Source: Komagataella phaffii GS115 (taxonomy: Eukaryota > Ascomycota > Pichiomycetes > Pichiales > Pichiaceae). Taken from it: a stretch of 64,000 nucleotides of DNA. The notes under the pieces were generated by a model. It did no database searches. It saw only the letters and a program-made list of their open reading frames with translations, and was not told the DNA's origin. Numbering within the stretch: the first letter of the stretch is position 1; each line of letters starts with the position of its first letter. Shown piece after piece: positions 49,264 through 58,223 of this stretch. The DNA is taken from positions 372,001 through 436,000 of the forward strand of contig NC_012964.1 of assembly GCF_000027005.1 (NCBI RefSeq), in the 5' to 3' direction. The translations under genes were made by a program, and so were the position numbers.

Positions 49264-51555
49264 CTAGATGACCTTCAAAACACGCTCAAACAAGTTCGTC
49301 ACCGTCAAACCTTCTGTGTTTTCTAGTATCTTATCAAAAGAGTTGGCATTCAGCATCACAGATTCTGTCAACAAATCCATGCTATTTTCAACGTTATTCA
49401 GAACCTTGTGGTTAGACTGAGCAATACCCACCAGAGTATTAATCTCGGTGACGTAGTCTGAATCCTGGTTGAACTTGGGTAGATCTTTGTTGGAAAGGGT
49501 AAAAATCATCGAACTAGTGTCTACTACAACAAATGTGTCATTGTAAGATGAGTATCTAATCCCTGATATTCCTTTGGAAAGACTGACCTCTCCTATCGGC
49601 ACCAAACTATCTGCTTTAAATAGGTAAACTTTGGACTGGATATCTTTATCGTGATTATAATAGTTAAGCACAACGGCTATAATCCTTTTGGCTTGGTCGA
49701 CAGCTACTAATGATTGGCCCTTAGCTGGGAAATCTAAACTGAGGTTCAGTGGAGTTTTGCTCCAGGTTAATATGTTGAAATTTGCTAGAGACCTCTTGGT
49801 CAGAAGAAGTAAATTCCCGTCATCTACAAATTTGAGACCCGTAATCCGGTTCTGAACCAAAGAGGGAAGTGGAATGGGGTCCATCTGGGATGTGTTGACC
49901 TCCAATAGTAAAACATTCGTCTCATGACTGAGTGCAATGATGGAGCCATCTGGGGACCATGAGGCATGCACAGATTCAGATGAAGACTCAAATCCTGAAA
50001 ATGCCTTTCGCAGGGTCCACTCTGTATGCTGTAAAGCTTTGTTGTTGGCAGCGGCAACTGCGTTAGGGTCTAATGCTCTGGGTCTCCATAAACGTACGTT
50101 TCCCTTACCATCGACTGAGACAAACGCATCTCCTCCATATAACGAACTAGGGGCAGGGATAATCTCAGAGACAGGCTTCTGAGCATGTGGATCAATAATT
50201 TTGGTGGTTAACTCCCAACTACCGTACATAGCATCTCCTGGAACATGTTTCCAAAACTTCAGAGAATATGTTTGCTCTCCAGTAGACAACAATGCATCAG
50301 CAGAGGGGGTTGGAACAGAATCAAAGGTACACATCCATTTTCCGTTTTCACTGACGGCAAAGCATTTGACTTTTGGATCTTGGATGGCTAGTTCACTTCT
50401 TACCTTACCGATTTGACTTACTGGGGCAACTGTTTGTAGGGCTTGCTGCTCATTACGGATATAGTCGTAAACTTGAATTTGGGATCGGAGTGGAAAAAAT
50501 AGTTGGTCTTTCACCACTTCAAAGTCCGTGGTAATATCAAAACCGAGTTTGGTAACATCTTTATCTGTCGACTTTTTCTTGTTAAGACCTTTGAAGCGGT
50601 TTTTGACGCTCGCAACGGAGATTCTGGATGCTAAATCAATGGAACTGATAACTAAAAACTCCACGATGGAGTTGCTTATCAACGTGAGTGTGTAAAGTTC
50701 GGGGTTGGAAAGATCGATGTCGACAATTACTCCATTCAGCCTTGGCAAGAACTGCTGCTTACCCGTGGAAAGGTTCCAGAACACAAGAACCTTCTCAACA
50801 CCTCCAGAAACCAGGTACATTTCATCCACGGTAAATTCCATAGCCTTCACTTGATCAATGTGCCATTTGAGCAGTCTCTCTGTGTTTGATTCGACCAAAT
50901 GAATTATACCAGTTGCAGTTCCTAATGCGACCATGTCCGATTTTTCTGCAACAGCCACCGACATGACGTCCCTTCTATACGAGAACTTGACGTCAGAAGA
51001 GGTGTTTGTCTCCAGGTCTATCACTGTGACCTTATGATCAGTGGTTAAAAAGACAATCTTTCTGTCGTACAATGACTTGTTATGCAGACGGACGGATTCC
51101 ACAGTGTATAGTACCTCTCCATCCTTGACAACTTGTCTGTTGTGACCTTTATTACGTTTGCCAATGATGGTGTAAAATTCATCTTTGTAGTGGAGGACAT
51201 CCAGGACAGTTCCAGGGACTTGAAATTTTTCAACTTTCAATTCTAGATCACCCGACATGAACTCTTTCCAGTTCAACCAAAGATGGTGACCATCTGAAAA
51301 CACAAAATGCAATATATCGGAGCTCACAAGCATTCTGACAAGTTTCTTGGTAATATCCAGCTCTGGAAAGTCACCTCGCACGGTCATCTCAGAGAACTTG
51401 ACATTTCGAACCCCAATACGATTATCCACATTGAATACTCGTAGAGAATCCGAGGAGACAACAAACATGAACCTTCCATCTGTACTCAAGGCACTACCTC
51501 TTTCGATCAATCTACCACCACCATGCTCGGTGAATGTCCAGGATCCCACGGTCAT
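49264..51555 (-). CDS. NAN1: U3 snoRNP/t-UTP WD40 protein Nan1/Utp17
   Basis: WD40 subunit of the t-UTP (UTP-A) complex, which couples Pol I transcription of rDNA to 18S rRNA processing; the human counterpart is WDR75. Two beta-propellers can be traced by repeats such as MVALGTATGIIHLVE, YLVSGGVEKVLVFWNL, AFVSVDGKGNVRLWRP and SWSPDGSIIALSHE. A helical C-terminal tail follows. 763 aa is shorter than yeast Nan1 (896). ATG at 51555. It shares a short divergent promoter (186 bp) with RPB10. Confidence 0.85.
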   Translation of the reverse strand: MTVGSWTFTEHGGGRLIERGSALSTDGRFMFVVSSDSLRVFNVDNRIGVRNVKFSEMTVRGDFPELDITKKLVRMLVSSDILHFVFSDGHHLWLNWKEFMSGDLELKVEKFQVPGTVLDVLHYKDEFYTIIGKRNKGHNRQVVKDGEVLYTVESVRLHNKSLYDRKIVFLTTDHKVTVIDLETNTSSDVKFSYRRDVMSVAVAEKSDMVALGTATGIIHLVESNTERLLKWHIDQVKAMEFTVDEMYLVSGGVEKVLVFWNLSTGKQQFLPRLNGVIVDIDLSNPELYTLTLISNSIVEFLVISSIDLASRISVASVKNRFKGLNKKKSTDKDVTKLGFDITTDFEVVKDQLFFPLRSQIQVYDYIRNEQQALQTVAPVSQIGKVRSELAIQDPKVKCFAVSENGKWMCTFDSVPTPSADALLSTGEQTYSLKFWKHVPGDAMYGSWELTTKIIDPHAQKPVSEIIPAPSSLYGGDAFVSVDGKGNVRLWRPRALDPNAVAAANNKALQHTEWTLRKAFSGFESSSESVHASWSPDGSIIALSHETNVLLLEVNTSQMDPIPLPSLVQNRITGLKFVDDGNLLLLTKRSLANFNILTWSKTPLNLSLDFPAKGQSLVAVDQAKRIIAVVLNYYNHDKDIQSKVYLFKADSLVPIGEVSLSKGISGIRYSSYNDTFVVVDTSSMIFTLSNKDLPKFNQDSDYVTEINTLVGIAQSNHKVLNNVENSMDLLTESVMLNANSFDKILENTEGLTVTNLFERVLKVI

Positions 51556-51645
51556 TCTGTTAGTTTGTTGTAGTGAGAGGGTACTTTGAATCTGGTATTA
51601 GTATTTTTTTTGCTTAAACATTTTTTTTGCGTTACCCTACCTCTG

Positions 51646-51655
51646 GAAAATTTTC
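51646..51655. promoter_or_regulatory. Palindromic GAAAATTTTC (RRPE-like) element
   Basis: A perfect 10-bp palindrome almost midway between NAN1 (91 bp from its ATG) and RPB10 (87 bp from its ATG). It resembles the ribosomal RNA processing element of yeast ribosome-biogenesis promoters (AAAAATTTT core). Such AT sites also arise by chance. Confidence 0.45.
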
Positions 51656-51720
51656 GTTAATGGGGCCGACTTACTAAGGAAATATCGAACAGTCAACTCT
51701 GAGTCCTTTCCAAGCAATAA

Positions 51721-51960
<240 letters not shown>

Positions 51961-52209
51961 GGTTTGATTGGTGGATACGTTCTTAGATGGTAATCCACTA
52001 GTGATCTGTAAACTCTGTTCTTAGCATAGTGATTGTATAATATAAAAGAAGGCATAGATAAGGATTTTCATACACCATGCTGGCAAGGCTTGTAGCTGAG
52101 GGATATCAGATGAGCTGGTGTACTTTGGTTTGATTTCTAGGACCCTGCCGTTCTTGCGCTTATCTCTGTTTTTCTTCGGGGTAGTTGATTCTTCTTTCTC
52201 ACCACTGGT
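51961..52209. other. RPB10-MCT1 spacer with an ATG-less minus-strand open frame
   Basis: 249 bp. On the minus strand an open frame from about 52236 to the stop at 52021-52023 encodes a Lys/Arg-rich segment followed by a hydrophobic tail (KILIYAFFYIIQSLC). It has no in-frame ATG at its beginning and would overlap the MCT1 start, so I do not call a gene. Confidence 0.3.
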
Positions 52210-53187
52210 ATGAAGGCCATAATATGCCCTGGTCAAGGTGTGTTCAACGTGAAAACCTTGCTAAGGCTCTCCAAGCACATCAAGTCATCTACGTATCACA
52301 CGGAGTTTGTCCGTCATGTTGATAATTCTTTGAAACTCCCGATCAAAAAGTACCTTCTTACCCCGGACGAACTGACCCCCAATGATTTGAACAATCTCCA
52401 AAAAACATCGTATCAGCAACCGTTACTCTTACTAGCCAGTTACCTGCTGCTAGAATTAAACAACTACAAAATCACCCCAGGCAACACAGACTTTATGGTT
52501 GGCCATTCAATGGGTGAATTGACACTTCTAACCCTGCAGAAAAAAATATCCATTGAAGGTAGCATCAAACTAGCCTACACTAGAGGTGTTCTCATGGAAA
52601 GTGTCGTTGAAAAGCTGGAAAACCCCACAGAGTTCAAACTCTATGCTTTAATGATCAAACCGAAAGACTTCCGTTTCATCCAGGACACTTTAGAACTCAA
52701 CCCTCATGTAAATATCTCCAATATCAACGGATTCAATCAAATCGTAATCTCTGGAAGAGAGTCCAAGTGTCTACAGCTTTTTGAACAGTTCAAGCTTGAT
52801 AAGATCAGCTTTAAACCTATCGACCTGAAAGTGAGTATACCGTTTCACAATCCAGTGTTGGATCCAGTGATACCGAAACTATCATTATACATTACTACAC
52901 ATCAACTATTTGATAACTCTTCCCTATCGATCCCTTCAATATCCAACCTCAATGGTCAGGTAGTCAAGGAAACTCAAACTTTCGTTGATAATTTCATTCA
53001 GACTACTAATAAAACAGTTAACTTTTTAGGTTGTCTGGAGACCCTAATCAAAGAATCACAAGACGACCAGCTTGAGATTCACAACATTAGCGCAGTCAGC
53101 ACCAATCTAGTAAAGAGCTTTGCGAAACAAAAAGGGCTGAAAAACATCACCAACATTGACTTGGAAGAGCACTATTGGGGGACATAA
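52210..53187 (+). CDS. MCT1: Mitochondrial malonyl-CoA:ACP transferase Mct1
   Basis: Loads malonate onto acyl carrier protein for mitochondrial fatty acid synthesis, and hence for lipoic acid supply. The active-site motif is VGHSMGELT with Ser100. YTRGVLMES holds the substrate-binding arginine, and SIPFHNPVLDP the catalytic histidine. It starts MKAIICPGQG, directly at the domain, as does the yeast protein, so the targeting signal is not a classical separate presequence. An in-frame stop lies seven codons upstream, excluding a simple extension. 325 aa compares with 360 in yeast. The convergent RDS2 stop is only 16 bp away. Confidence 0.92.
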   Translation: MKAIICPGQGVFNVKTLLRLSKHIKSSTYHTEFVRHVDNSLKLPIKKYLLTPDELTPNDLNNLQKTSYQQPLLLLASYLLLELNNYKITPGNTDFMVGHSMGELTLLTLQKKISIEGSIKLAYTRGVLMESVVEKLENPTEFKLYALMIKPKDFRFIQDTLELNPHVNISNINGFNQIVISGRESKCLQLFEQFKLDKISFKPIDLKVSIPFHNPVLDPVIPKLSLYITTHQLFDNSSLSIPSISNLNGQVVKETQTFVDNFIQTTNKTVNFLGCLETLIKESQDDQLEIHNISAVSTNLVKSFAKQKGLKNITNIDLEEHYWGT

Positions 53188-53203
53188 ACCACCCGTGCAA
53201 ACA

Positions 53204-54742
53204 TCACGGCGAAATAGGAATAAAATTGCCCACAATACAACTGGGTATGTTGTGCTTATCCCTTCGGATAGTGAAACTGAAACAACAGTTTTTTCTTTTC
53301 CTACCGTCCTTAGTTCTCAGATTACAACTGGTCAATACTGCCTTCTGTGATTTATCGAACGCTATGGACCCGTATTTCTCCCAGAAGTTCACACTGCTTT
53401 CCTCGGTCATTAGTTCATAGATTGTAAGCTTTCCATTCTTCAAATCATCAATCGAAACCTCCACCAAAGACGCAAACTCCTTGTTTCCTCGGTAAATCTC
53501 ACCAGTTCTTCTCCAAAGACATGCTGGAATAGCCATCGAAGTGAAAACTCTGTCATAGTCAAGAAGCATTCTCTCGAAATGCTCTTCTACCAGTATTAAA
53601 TCAATATCTTTCAAAGTCTTTGCTATCGCCCTAAATCCGGGTCTAAAAGTCGATAATGGTTTCAAGATCCGTTGTCTTGAAGTTATGTTCATATAGTTGT
53701 CCATGTATGCCTGCAATCGGGCATATCCTTTAGCGTAGTTGTAGGGTTTCAACAGTCCAGCTTCCAGTTTGGCATTAATGACCTGTTTCAGCCTTTCTTC
53801 AGGCGAAATCTCCGTGGTAGGATCGGCGGCCGTTAAAAAGAATTTATCACGGGCAGTGTCAGATATTACAGGCTGGTTGTACTCGTCATTATTTTTCACA
53901 GCAGGTGCTTGTTGTTGCTGTTGTTGCTGTTGTTGGGGATAGGTAAAGTTTGGATAAACTTGGCTGTTATCGTACGCAACCTCCAAAGGAGGCGCAGAAG
54001 TCTCTGCTGAAATTTCTTGGACATTGCCGGTGTTGATGTTTCCATTGTTAGCCTCTTGATTGAAATGATTGACAAGGTTCGTGGTACTGTCAAAGTTTTG
54101 AAGAATTGGATCATTATTATAATTGATATGGTTGATCATATCTGGATCGTCTATCATGGATAGAAATTCGTTCAACGAGCTGAACTCACTTCCAGCATGT
54201 TCTGAGAAGAAAAACGGCTGCTTATTCAAAGTACTCAGTTTGGTATGGCTCCCATTGAGTGAGTTGGCAGATTGTGGTTTATTGTACCCCGTGACAACCA
54301 CATTTGGATCTGAAGAATTCATCTGAGAATTTGTTTGCTGTGGCATGGACATTGACATTGGCAACGGTATCTGGCCTGACATGGAACCGCTAACGGCAGG
54401 CGGCGACATACTCAGAGAAGACTGCATCATGGGGCTCATGGTTTGTTGATGTGAATCAGACTGCTCCTCTTCTTGGCTGGATTTTCTTTTTAATCTTTTG
54501 CTATTTTGTTCGTCTCTGCATAGATGGCCAATGTTCCGTTTGATGCATCGCTGACAAGGCCTACTGTCATCACAGATCATATGAGATCTTCTACAGTAGA
54601 CGCATGCAACTTGAACTTTTTGTCTGCGAGGCCTTCTTGGGGCCCCTTCTTTCCTACTAGCTTTTTTGGTCTCCACTTCGTCTTTGGAGGACTCTTTCTC
54701 TTTAGCCTTCGTTGTCTTTTCTTCCGGTTGATCTGCAGCCAT
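53204..54742 (-). CDS. RDS2: Zn2Cys6 transcription factor Rds2
   Basis: Activator of gluconeogenic and respiratory genes in yeast (Rds2/Ert1/AcuK group). The binuclear zinc cluster is at Cys47-Cys75 with spacing CX2C-X6-CX5CX2CX8C (CVYCRRSHMICDDSRPCQRC). The C-terminal PAS-like region is very close to yeast Rds2: FLTAADPTTEISPEERL, INAKLEAGLLKPYNYAKGYA, RILKPLSTFRP and MLLDYDRVFTSM. The middle is rich in Ser, Asn and Gln with a short poly-Gln. 512 aa compares with 446 in yeast. ATG at 54742; COX11 is divergent across 355 bp. Confidence 0.93.
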   Translation of the reverse strand: MAADQPEEKTTKAKEKESSKDEVETKKASRKEGAPRRPRRQKVQVACVYCRRSHMICDDSRPCQRCIKRNIGHLCRDEQNSKRLKRKSSQEEEQSDSHQQTMSPMMQSSLSMSPPAVSGSMSGQIPLPMSMSMPQQTNSQMNSSDPNVVVTGYNKPQSANSLNGSHTKLSTLNKQPFFFSEHAGSEFSSLNEFLSMIDDPDMINHINYNNDPILQNFDSTTNLVNHFNQEANNGNINTGNVQEISAETSAPPLEVAYDNSQVYPNFTYPQQQQQQQQQAPAVKNNDEYNQPVISDTARDKFFLTAADPTTEISPEERLKQVINAKLEAGLLKPYNYAKGYARLQAYMDNYMNITSRQRILKPLSTFRPGFRAIAKTLKDIDLILVEEHFERMLLDYDRVFTSMAIPACLWRRTGEIYRGNKEFASLVEVSIDDLKNGKLTIYELMTEESSVNFWEKYGSIAFDKSQKAVLTSCNLRTKDGRKRKNCCFSFTIRRDKHNIPSCIVGNFIPISP

Positions 54743-55097
54743 GACTTTGTGAGAAAACTATGAAATTTGAAATGAATTGGAGTTTTCTCCCCAACTTGGT
54801 GTTGGTGTTGTGCGAGAAATTATACTATGCTCTTGGGCATGGGGAAACGGAAATTACTCATTAGGAAGAATTTATATAAATGATTTTCTATATATTTAAT
54901 TTTGATTGCACGATGATGATGTGGAGCTTCGGTCTGCTGAAATCAGCTGAGTATATGAGTCTATGCAAAGCAGCCACTTTAAGTTCAGATCAAGCCCTTT
55001 CTATGTAGTCGTCCAGTACTTTGCTTGACTTTACAGTGGTTGACTCAGTGGGTTCGGTATTCAAGGTAGCGCGATGAAAAATACCTAACCTGATAAA
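54743..55097. other. Divergent promoter between RDS2 and COX11
   Basis: 355 bp between start codons. It contains a palindromic TATA-type tttatataaa at 54871-54880. No gene seen. Confidence 0.5.
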
Positions 55098-55886
55098 ATG
55101 CTCCATCCCGGATCTTCCAACATGATCTCTTCCATGATGGCACCAGCCTTTCAAGCCATAAGGCAGCCGTTGAAAAGGGGCAATACGGGAGTGAATTCTT
55201 TCAGATCGATGCGCTGCCAGTCTACTCAACCGAAGAGTCGCATGCCCAAGATGTCCACCCAAGAATTCCAACAGCTCTATAGAGAGAGACAACAGGAGAA
55301 GCTCAGAATGAAGAATAGATCGATTGGATTATACGCATCTTCTCTCGGGATGGTGTTTTTGACTTTGGCCTTTGGCTCAGTTCCCCTTTATAGAGCTATC
55401 TGCCAAAAGACCGGTTGGAGTGGAACTCCAATGACTGATGTTTCCAAGATGACTCCTGATAAACTGATCCCAGTGGACACGTCGAAGAAGATCCGTGTTC
55501 AGTTCACGGCGGAGACGTCTGGTATCTTACCTTGGAAATTTGTCCCTCAACAGCGTGAAGTGTACGTAACTCCCGGTGAAACCGCATTGGCATTTTACAA
55601 AGCTAGAAACGAGAGTGCTCATGATATCATAGGAATGGCAACATACTCAGTTACCCCCGATCATGTTGCTCCGTATTTCAACAAAATCCAATGCTTTTGC
55701 TTTGAAGAACAGAAACTGGCGGCTGGAGAGGAAGTGGATATGCCTCTTTTCTTCTTCATCGACCCAGAATTCATGAACGACCCTACTATGAGAAATATTG
55801 ACGATATCGTACTGCATTATACTTTCTTCAAGGCAAATTATGGGCAAAACGGACAGCTAATGACCAGTCCTTTAATCCCCAGGTGA
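55098..55886 (+). CDS. COX11: Cytochrome c oxidase copper chaperone Cox11
   Basis: Inner-membrane protein that delivers copper to the CuB site of Cox1. A presequence (residues 1-40) is followed by one membrane span (about 76-95, IGLYASSLGMVFLTLAFGSV). The intermembrane-space domain holds the copper motif IQCFCFEEQ (Cys199, Cys201) and conserved Cys102 just after the membrane (LYRAICQKTGWSG). Further signatures are QREVYVTPGETALAFY and DPEFMNDP. 262 aa compares with 300 in yeast. Its promoter region is shared with RDS2, a regulator of respiratory genes; any functional link is inference. Confidence 0.96.
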   Translation: MLHPGSSNMISSMMAPAFQAIRQPLKRGNTGVNSFRSMRCQSTQPKSRMPKMSTQEFQQLYRERQQEKLRMKNRSIGLYASSLGMVFLTLAFGSVPLYRAICQKTGWSGTPMTDVSKMTPDKLIPVDTSKKIRVQFTAETSGILPWKFVPQQREVYVTPGETALAFYKARNESAHDIIGMATYSVTPDHVAPYFNKIQCFCFEEQKLAAGEEVDMPLFFFIDPEFMNDPTMRNIDDIVLHYTFFKANYGQNGQLMTSPLIPR

Positions 55887-55946
55887 ATTGACCACAAAGA
55901 ATATCCTCTGTATATAAAATAAAGACATAACATTCTCGTTTTTTTT

Positions 55947-58154
55947 CTATGAGGGAGTAGTGAACCGAAATTTAGGTTCGTCATCATCATCATCAGATTC
56001 TATCACATCAGGCTCTGCAGGTTTATTTCTCGAAGTTATACTTGATCTTGTCTTGGTCCGAGGTCTTGACTCAAACTGCTCAGTCTCCATTTCACTTTCT
56101 TCGTCTGATTCCGCTACAAACATTCTCTTTCCTTTATGTTTGCCACTTATATCTGGAAATTGGCTATCAAGATCCTGTATTGGTTGATTCAGTTCGTTCA
56201 AAAACTCGAGCTCTTTGGTCAGAACCTTTTCTTTTTCATTCTCCTTCTCGATTTGACAGTCTACAAGAGGAACATATATCTTTGTGGATATCAGGCTACC
56301 TTGTAGATCTTTCCTTTTGAATTTTTTGAAATTGACTCTCCCCTTCCATTCAGGATGGAATGGTGATTTGTCGACATGTGATCTAACGGAGGCTTTTTCT
56401 TTTCTAAATAAAGTCTCGTCACTGTGAATTTTAAGTTTTTCTCTTGTGTCATTAGTGGTCTCTTCCAAAAGCTCTTGAATATCGTCATCTATAGACTCCT
56501 TCAACTTAAGCTCCTTAGCTTGCATGATCATCGAACTAAGCTTTTGTTGGTTGTTGGAAGATGCATTTGGATTCAAAGCGTCTATCTGAGAATCAGTGTA
56601 TTTATATGTTTTAGGTTTTTTAGCTTTAGAGACTTGAGCTGTGGTGGAGACTAAAGAACTGGGAGGTTCTGGTGTGGCTTTGGGTTCGTGTTGAGAAACT
56701 AAACCTGATCCATCGGCTATACTGTGCTCCTTCACGGGTAATTCCGTTTCTACAACCATTTGATCCTCTTGAATTGGGGTTGTCAATTTCACCTCTGTCG
56801 TCTGGCCTGTAGCTTTACCCAAAGGTTTATTCAGTTCTTCGATTTGAGTCTCTTCCTGGTCATCATGCTGGGTCGATAGTATGTTCGGTTGTGAGACATC
56901 AATCATATCTTCTAATGCAATCTGTTTCATTCGATTTCTGCGAAACCTTGATTCTTTTTTAACGGTAGCTACTGATGGTTCTTCTCCTCTTTGAGCTGAC
57001 TCAATTGGCTTCTTTTCATGCTGCTGAGACAAAACCTGCTGGCTCAATAACTCCATCGCATCCAATGGTTTGATTTCTCTTCTTTTGAACCTAGATCTCT
57101 TTGGTTGTGTGGTATTAGTTTCCGGTGGGGAAACTTCAGAGATTTGTCGCTTTTTATCTAAATTCAGGGGTTCTTTGGTCAATAACATGGATGAATCCAC
57201 TTTGAGAATAGATTCCATGACTTGAGGGTTTCCTACAAGTTTGACTCCTAAATATGAGGCCAACTTCTTCATCTTATGATGTTCATCTTCTCTTTCAATT
57301 TCATTACTGGGCTTGAAACAAATTATCTTTTGGGGATCAAGCTTTTTCAATCCGAACTTCTCAGAGAGAATTTCTGGGGGATCTTCAAGATCAAGAACAA
57401 CAAGCTTTCCTTTTGCTAGGGCAACAAAATCCAGAAAAAGAGAATCTTTTCTGCTAACCAAGAAATACAGCCCTTGAAACAACTCGTATCTCCCCCTATT
57501 AAACCGAAGAGTCGCCTCTGGAACATAATTTTCAACATTTGGGAGTTCAAATGAGTCTTCTAACTTTCCTTTACGCTCAAATAGTACTTTTAAATAGTCA
57601 AACTTCACAATCGGAATTGCTTTTATGAGTGCTTTGGCCAATTTGCTCGTGTGTTGACTTCCCTGTAGAAACAATGTAACATTATCAACGTAATTGGTCA
57701 CTAACCGGATGTCCAAGCTCCTTGCTAAATGAAACAACTCGTCAAGCCTATCCTCATTATCGGATCTACTGTACCAGAGCACCGTGTTGACCCATTTGAA
57801 CCGCACGGAGATATACTCTTTAGTCAAGTTTCCCAACTCTAGAGTGACCGATTCTTGATTGTAATCCACAGGAATGTCAACGGGATCTTTCTTCGCTTTG
57901 TAGATCTTTCCAGAATAATGAACTTTTCCCTGACCAACATTTTGAATTAGTAGTCTTGAAATGTGTTTTGGATCTTGGATTTCTTGTGATGAAGGTTGAT
58001 CAACCGAAATTGTCAATTGTAGTTTTGACACATAGGGCTGGGGACATTGAAAGTCTATAATGCTTTGTTCACTTGTTCGTGATCCTCTCCCCAACTTATA
58101 CACCTTTCCCGGTATCAACAAGTGCTCTTGACCATCTTGAATCAAAATCCACAT
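55947..58154 (-). CDS. XRS2: DNA double-strand break repair protein Xrs2 (Nbs1)
   Basis: Third subunit of the Mre11-Rad50-Xrs2 complex, guiding Mre11 into the nucleus and recruiting Tel1. The N-terminal FHA domain covers about 1-105 (YKLGRGSRTSEQSI and PYVSKLQLTISV). BRCT-like segments follow to about 320. A long disordered region leads to the Mre11-binding motif VNFKKFKRKDL at about 606-616. The acidic C-terminal tail ending DDDDEPKFRF is the expected Tel1-binding type. 735 aa compares with 854 in yeast. The first in-frame ATG is 58154; the codon track upstream begins with TTG. The next gene upstream on the same strand is the PIF1/RRM3 helicase. Confidence 0.85.
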   Translation of the reverse strand: MWILIQDGQEHLLIPGKVYKLGRGSRTSEQSIIDFQCPQPYVSKLQLTISVDQPSSQEIQDPKHISRLLIQNVGQGKVHYSGKIYKAKKDPVDIPVDYNQESVTLELGNLTKEYISVRFKWVNTVLWYSRSDNEDRLDELFHLARSLDIRLVTNYVDNVTLFLQGSQHTSKLAKALIKAIPIVKFDYLKVLFERKGKLEDSFELPNVENYVPEATLRFNRGRYELFQGLYFLVSRKDSLFLDFVALAKGKLVVLDLEDPPEILSEKFGLKKLDPQKIICFKPSNEIEREDEHHKMKKLASYLGVKLVGNPQVMESILKVDSSMLLTKEPLNLDKKRQISEVSPPETNTTQPKRSRFKRREIKPLDAMELLSQQVLSQQHEKKPIESAQRGEEPSVATVKKESRFRRNRMKQIALEDMIDVSQPNILSTQHDDQEETQIEELNKPLGKATGQTTEVKLTTPIQEDQMVVETELPVKEHSIADGSGLVSQHEPKATPEPPSSLVSTTAQVSKAKKPKTYKYTDSQIDALNPNASSNNQQKLSSMIMQAKELKLKESIDDDIQELLEETTNDTREKLKIHSDETLFRKEKASVRSHVDKSPFHPEWKGRVNFKKFKRKDLQGSLISTKIYVPLVDCQIEKENEKEKVLTKELEFLNELNQPIQDLDSQFPDISGKHKGKRMFVAESDEESEMETEQFESRPRTKTRSSITSRNKPAEPDVIESDDDDDEPKFRFTTPS

Positions 58155-58223
58155 GGTCAATGCTCAAGTCTTGAATAGAAGATTAGGGACCCTCGATTAC
58201 CTAATAAATATATAAATACTTTA

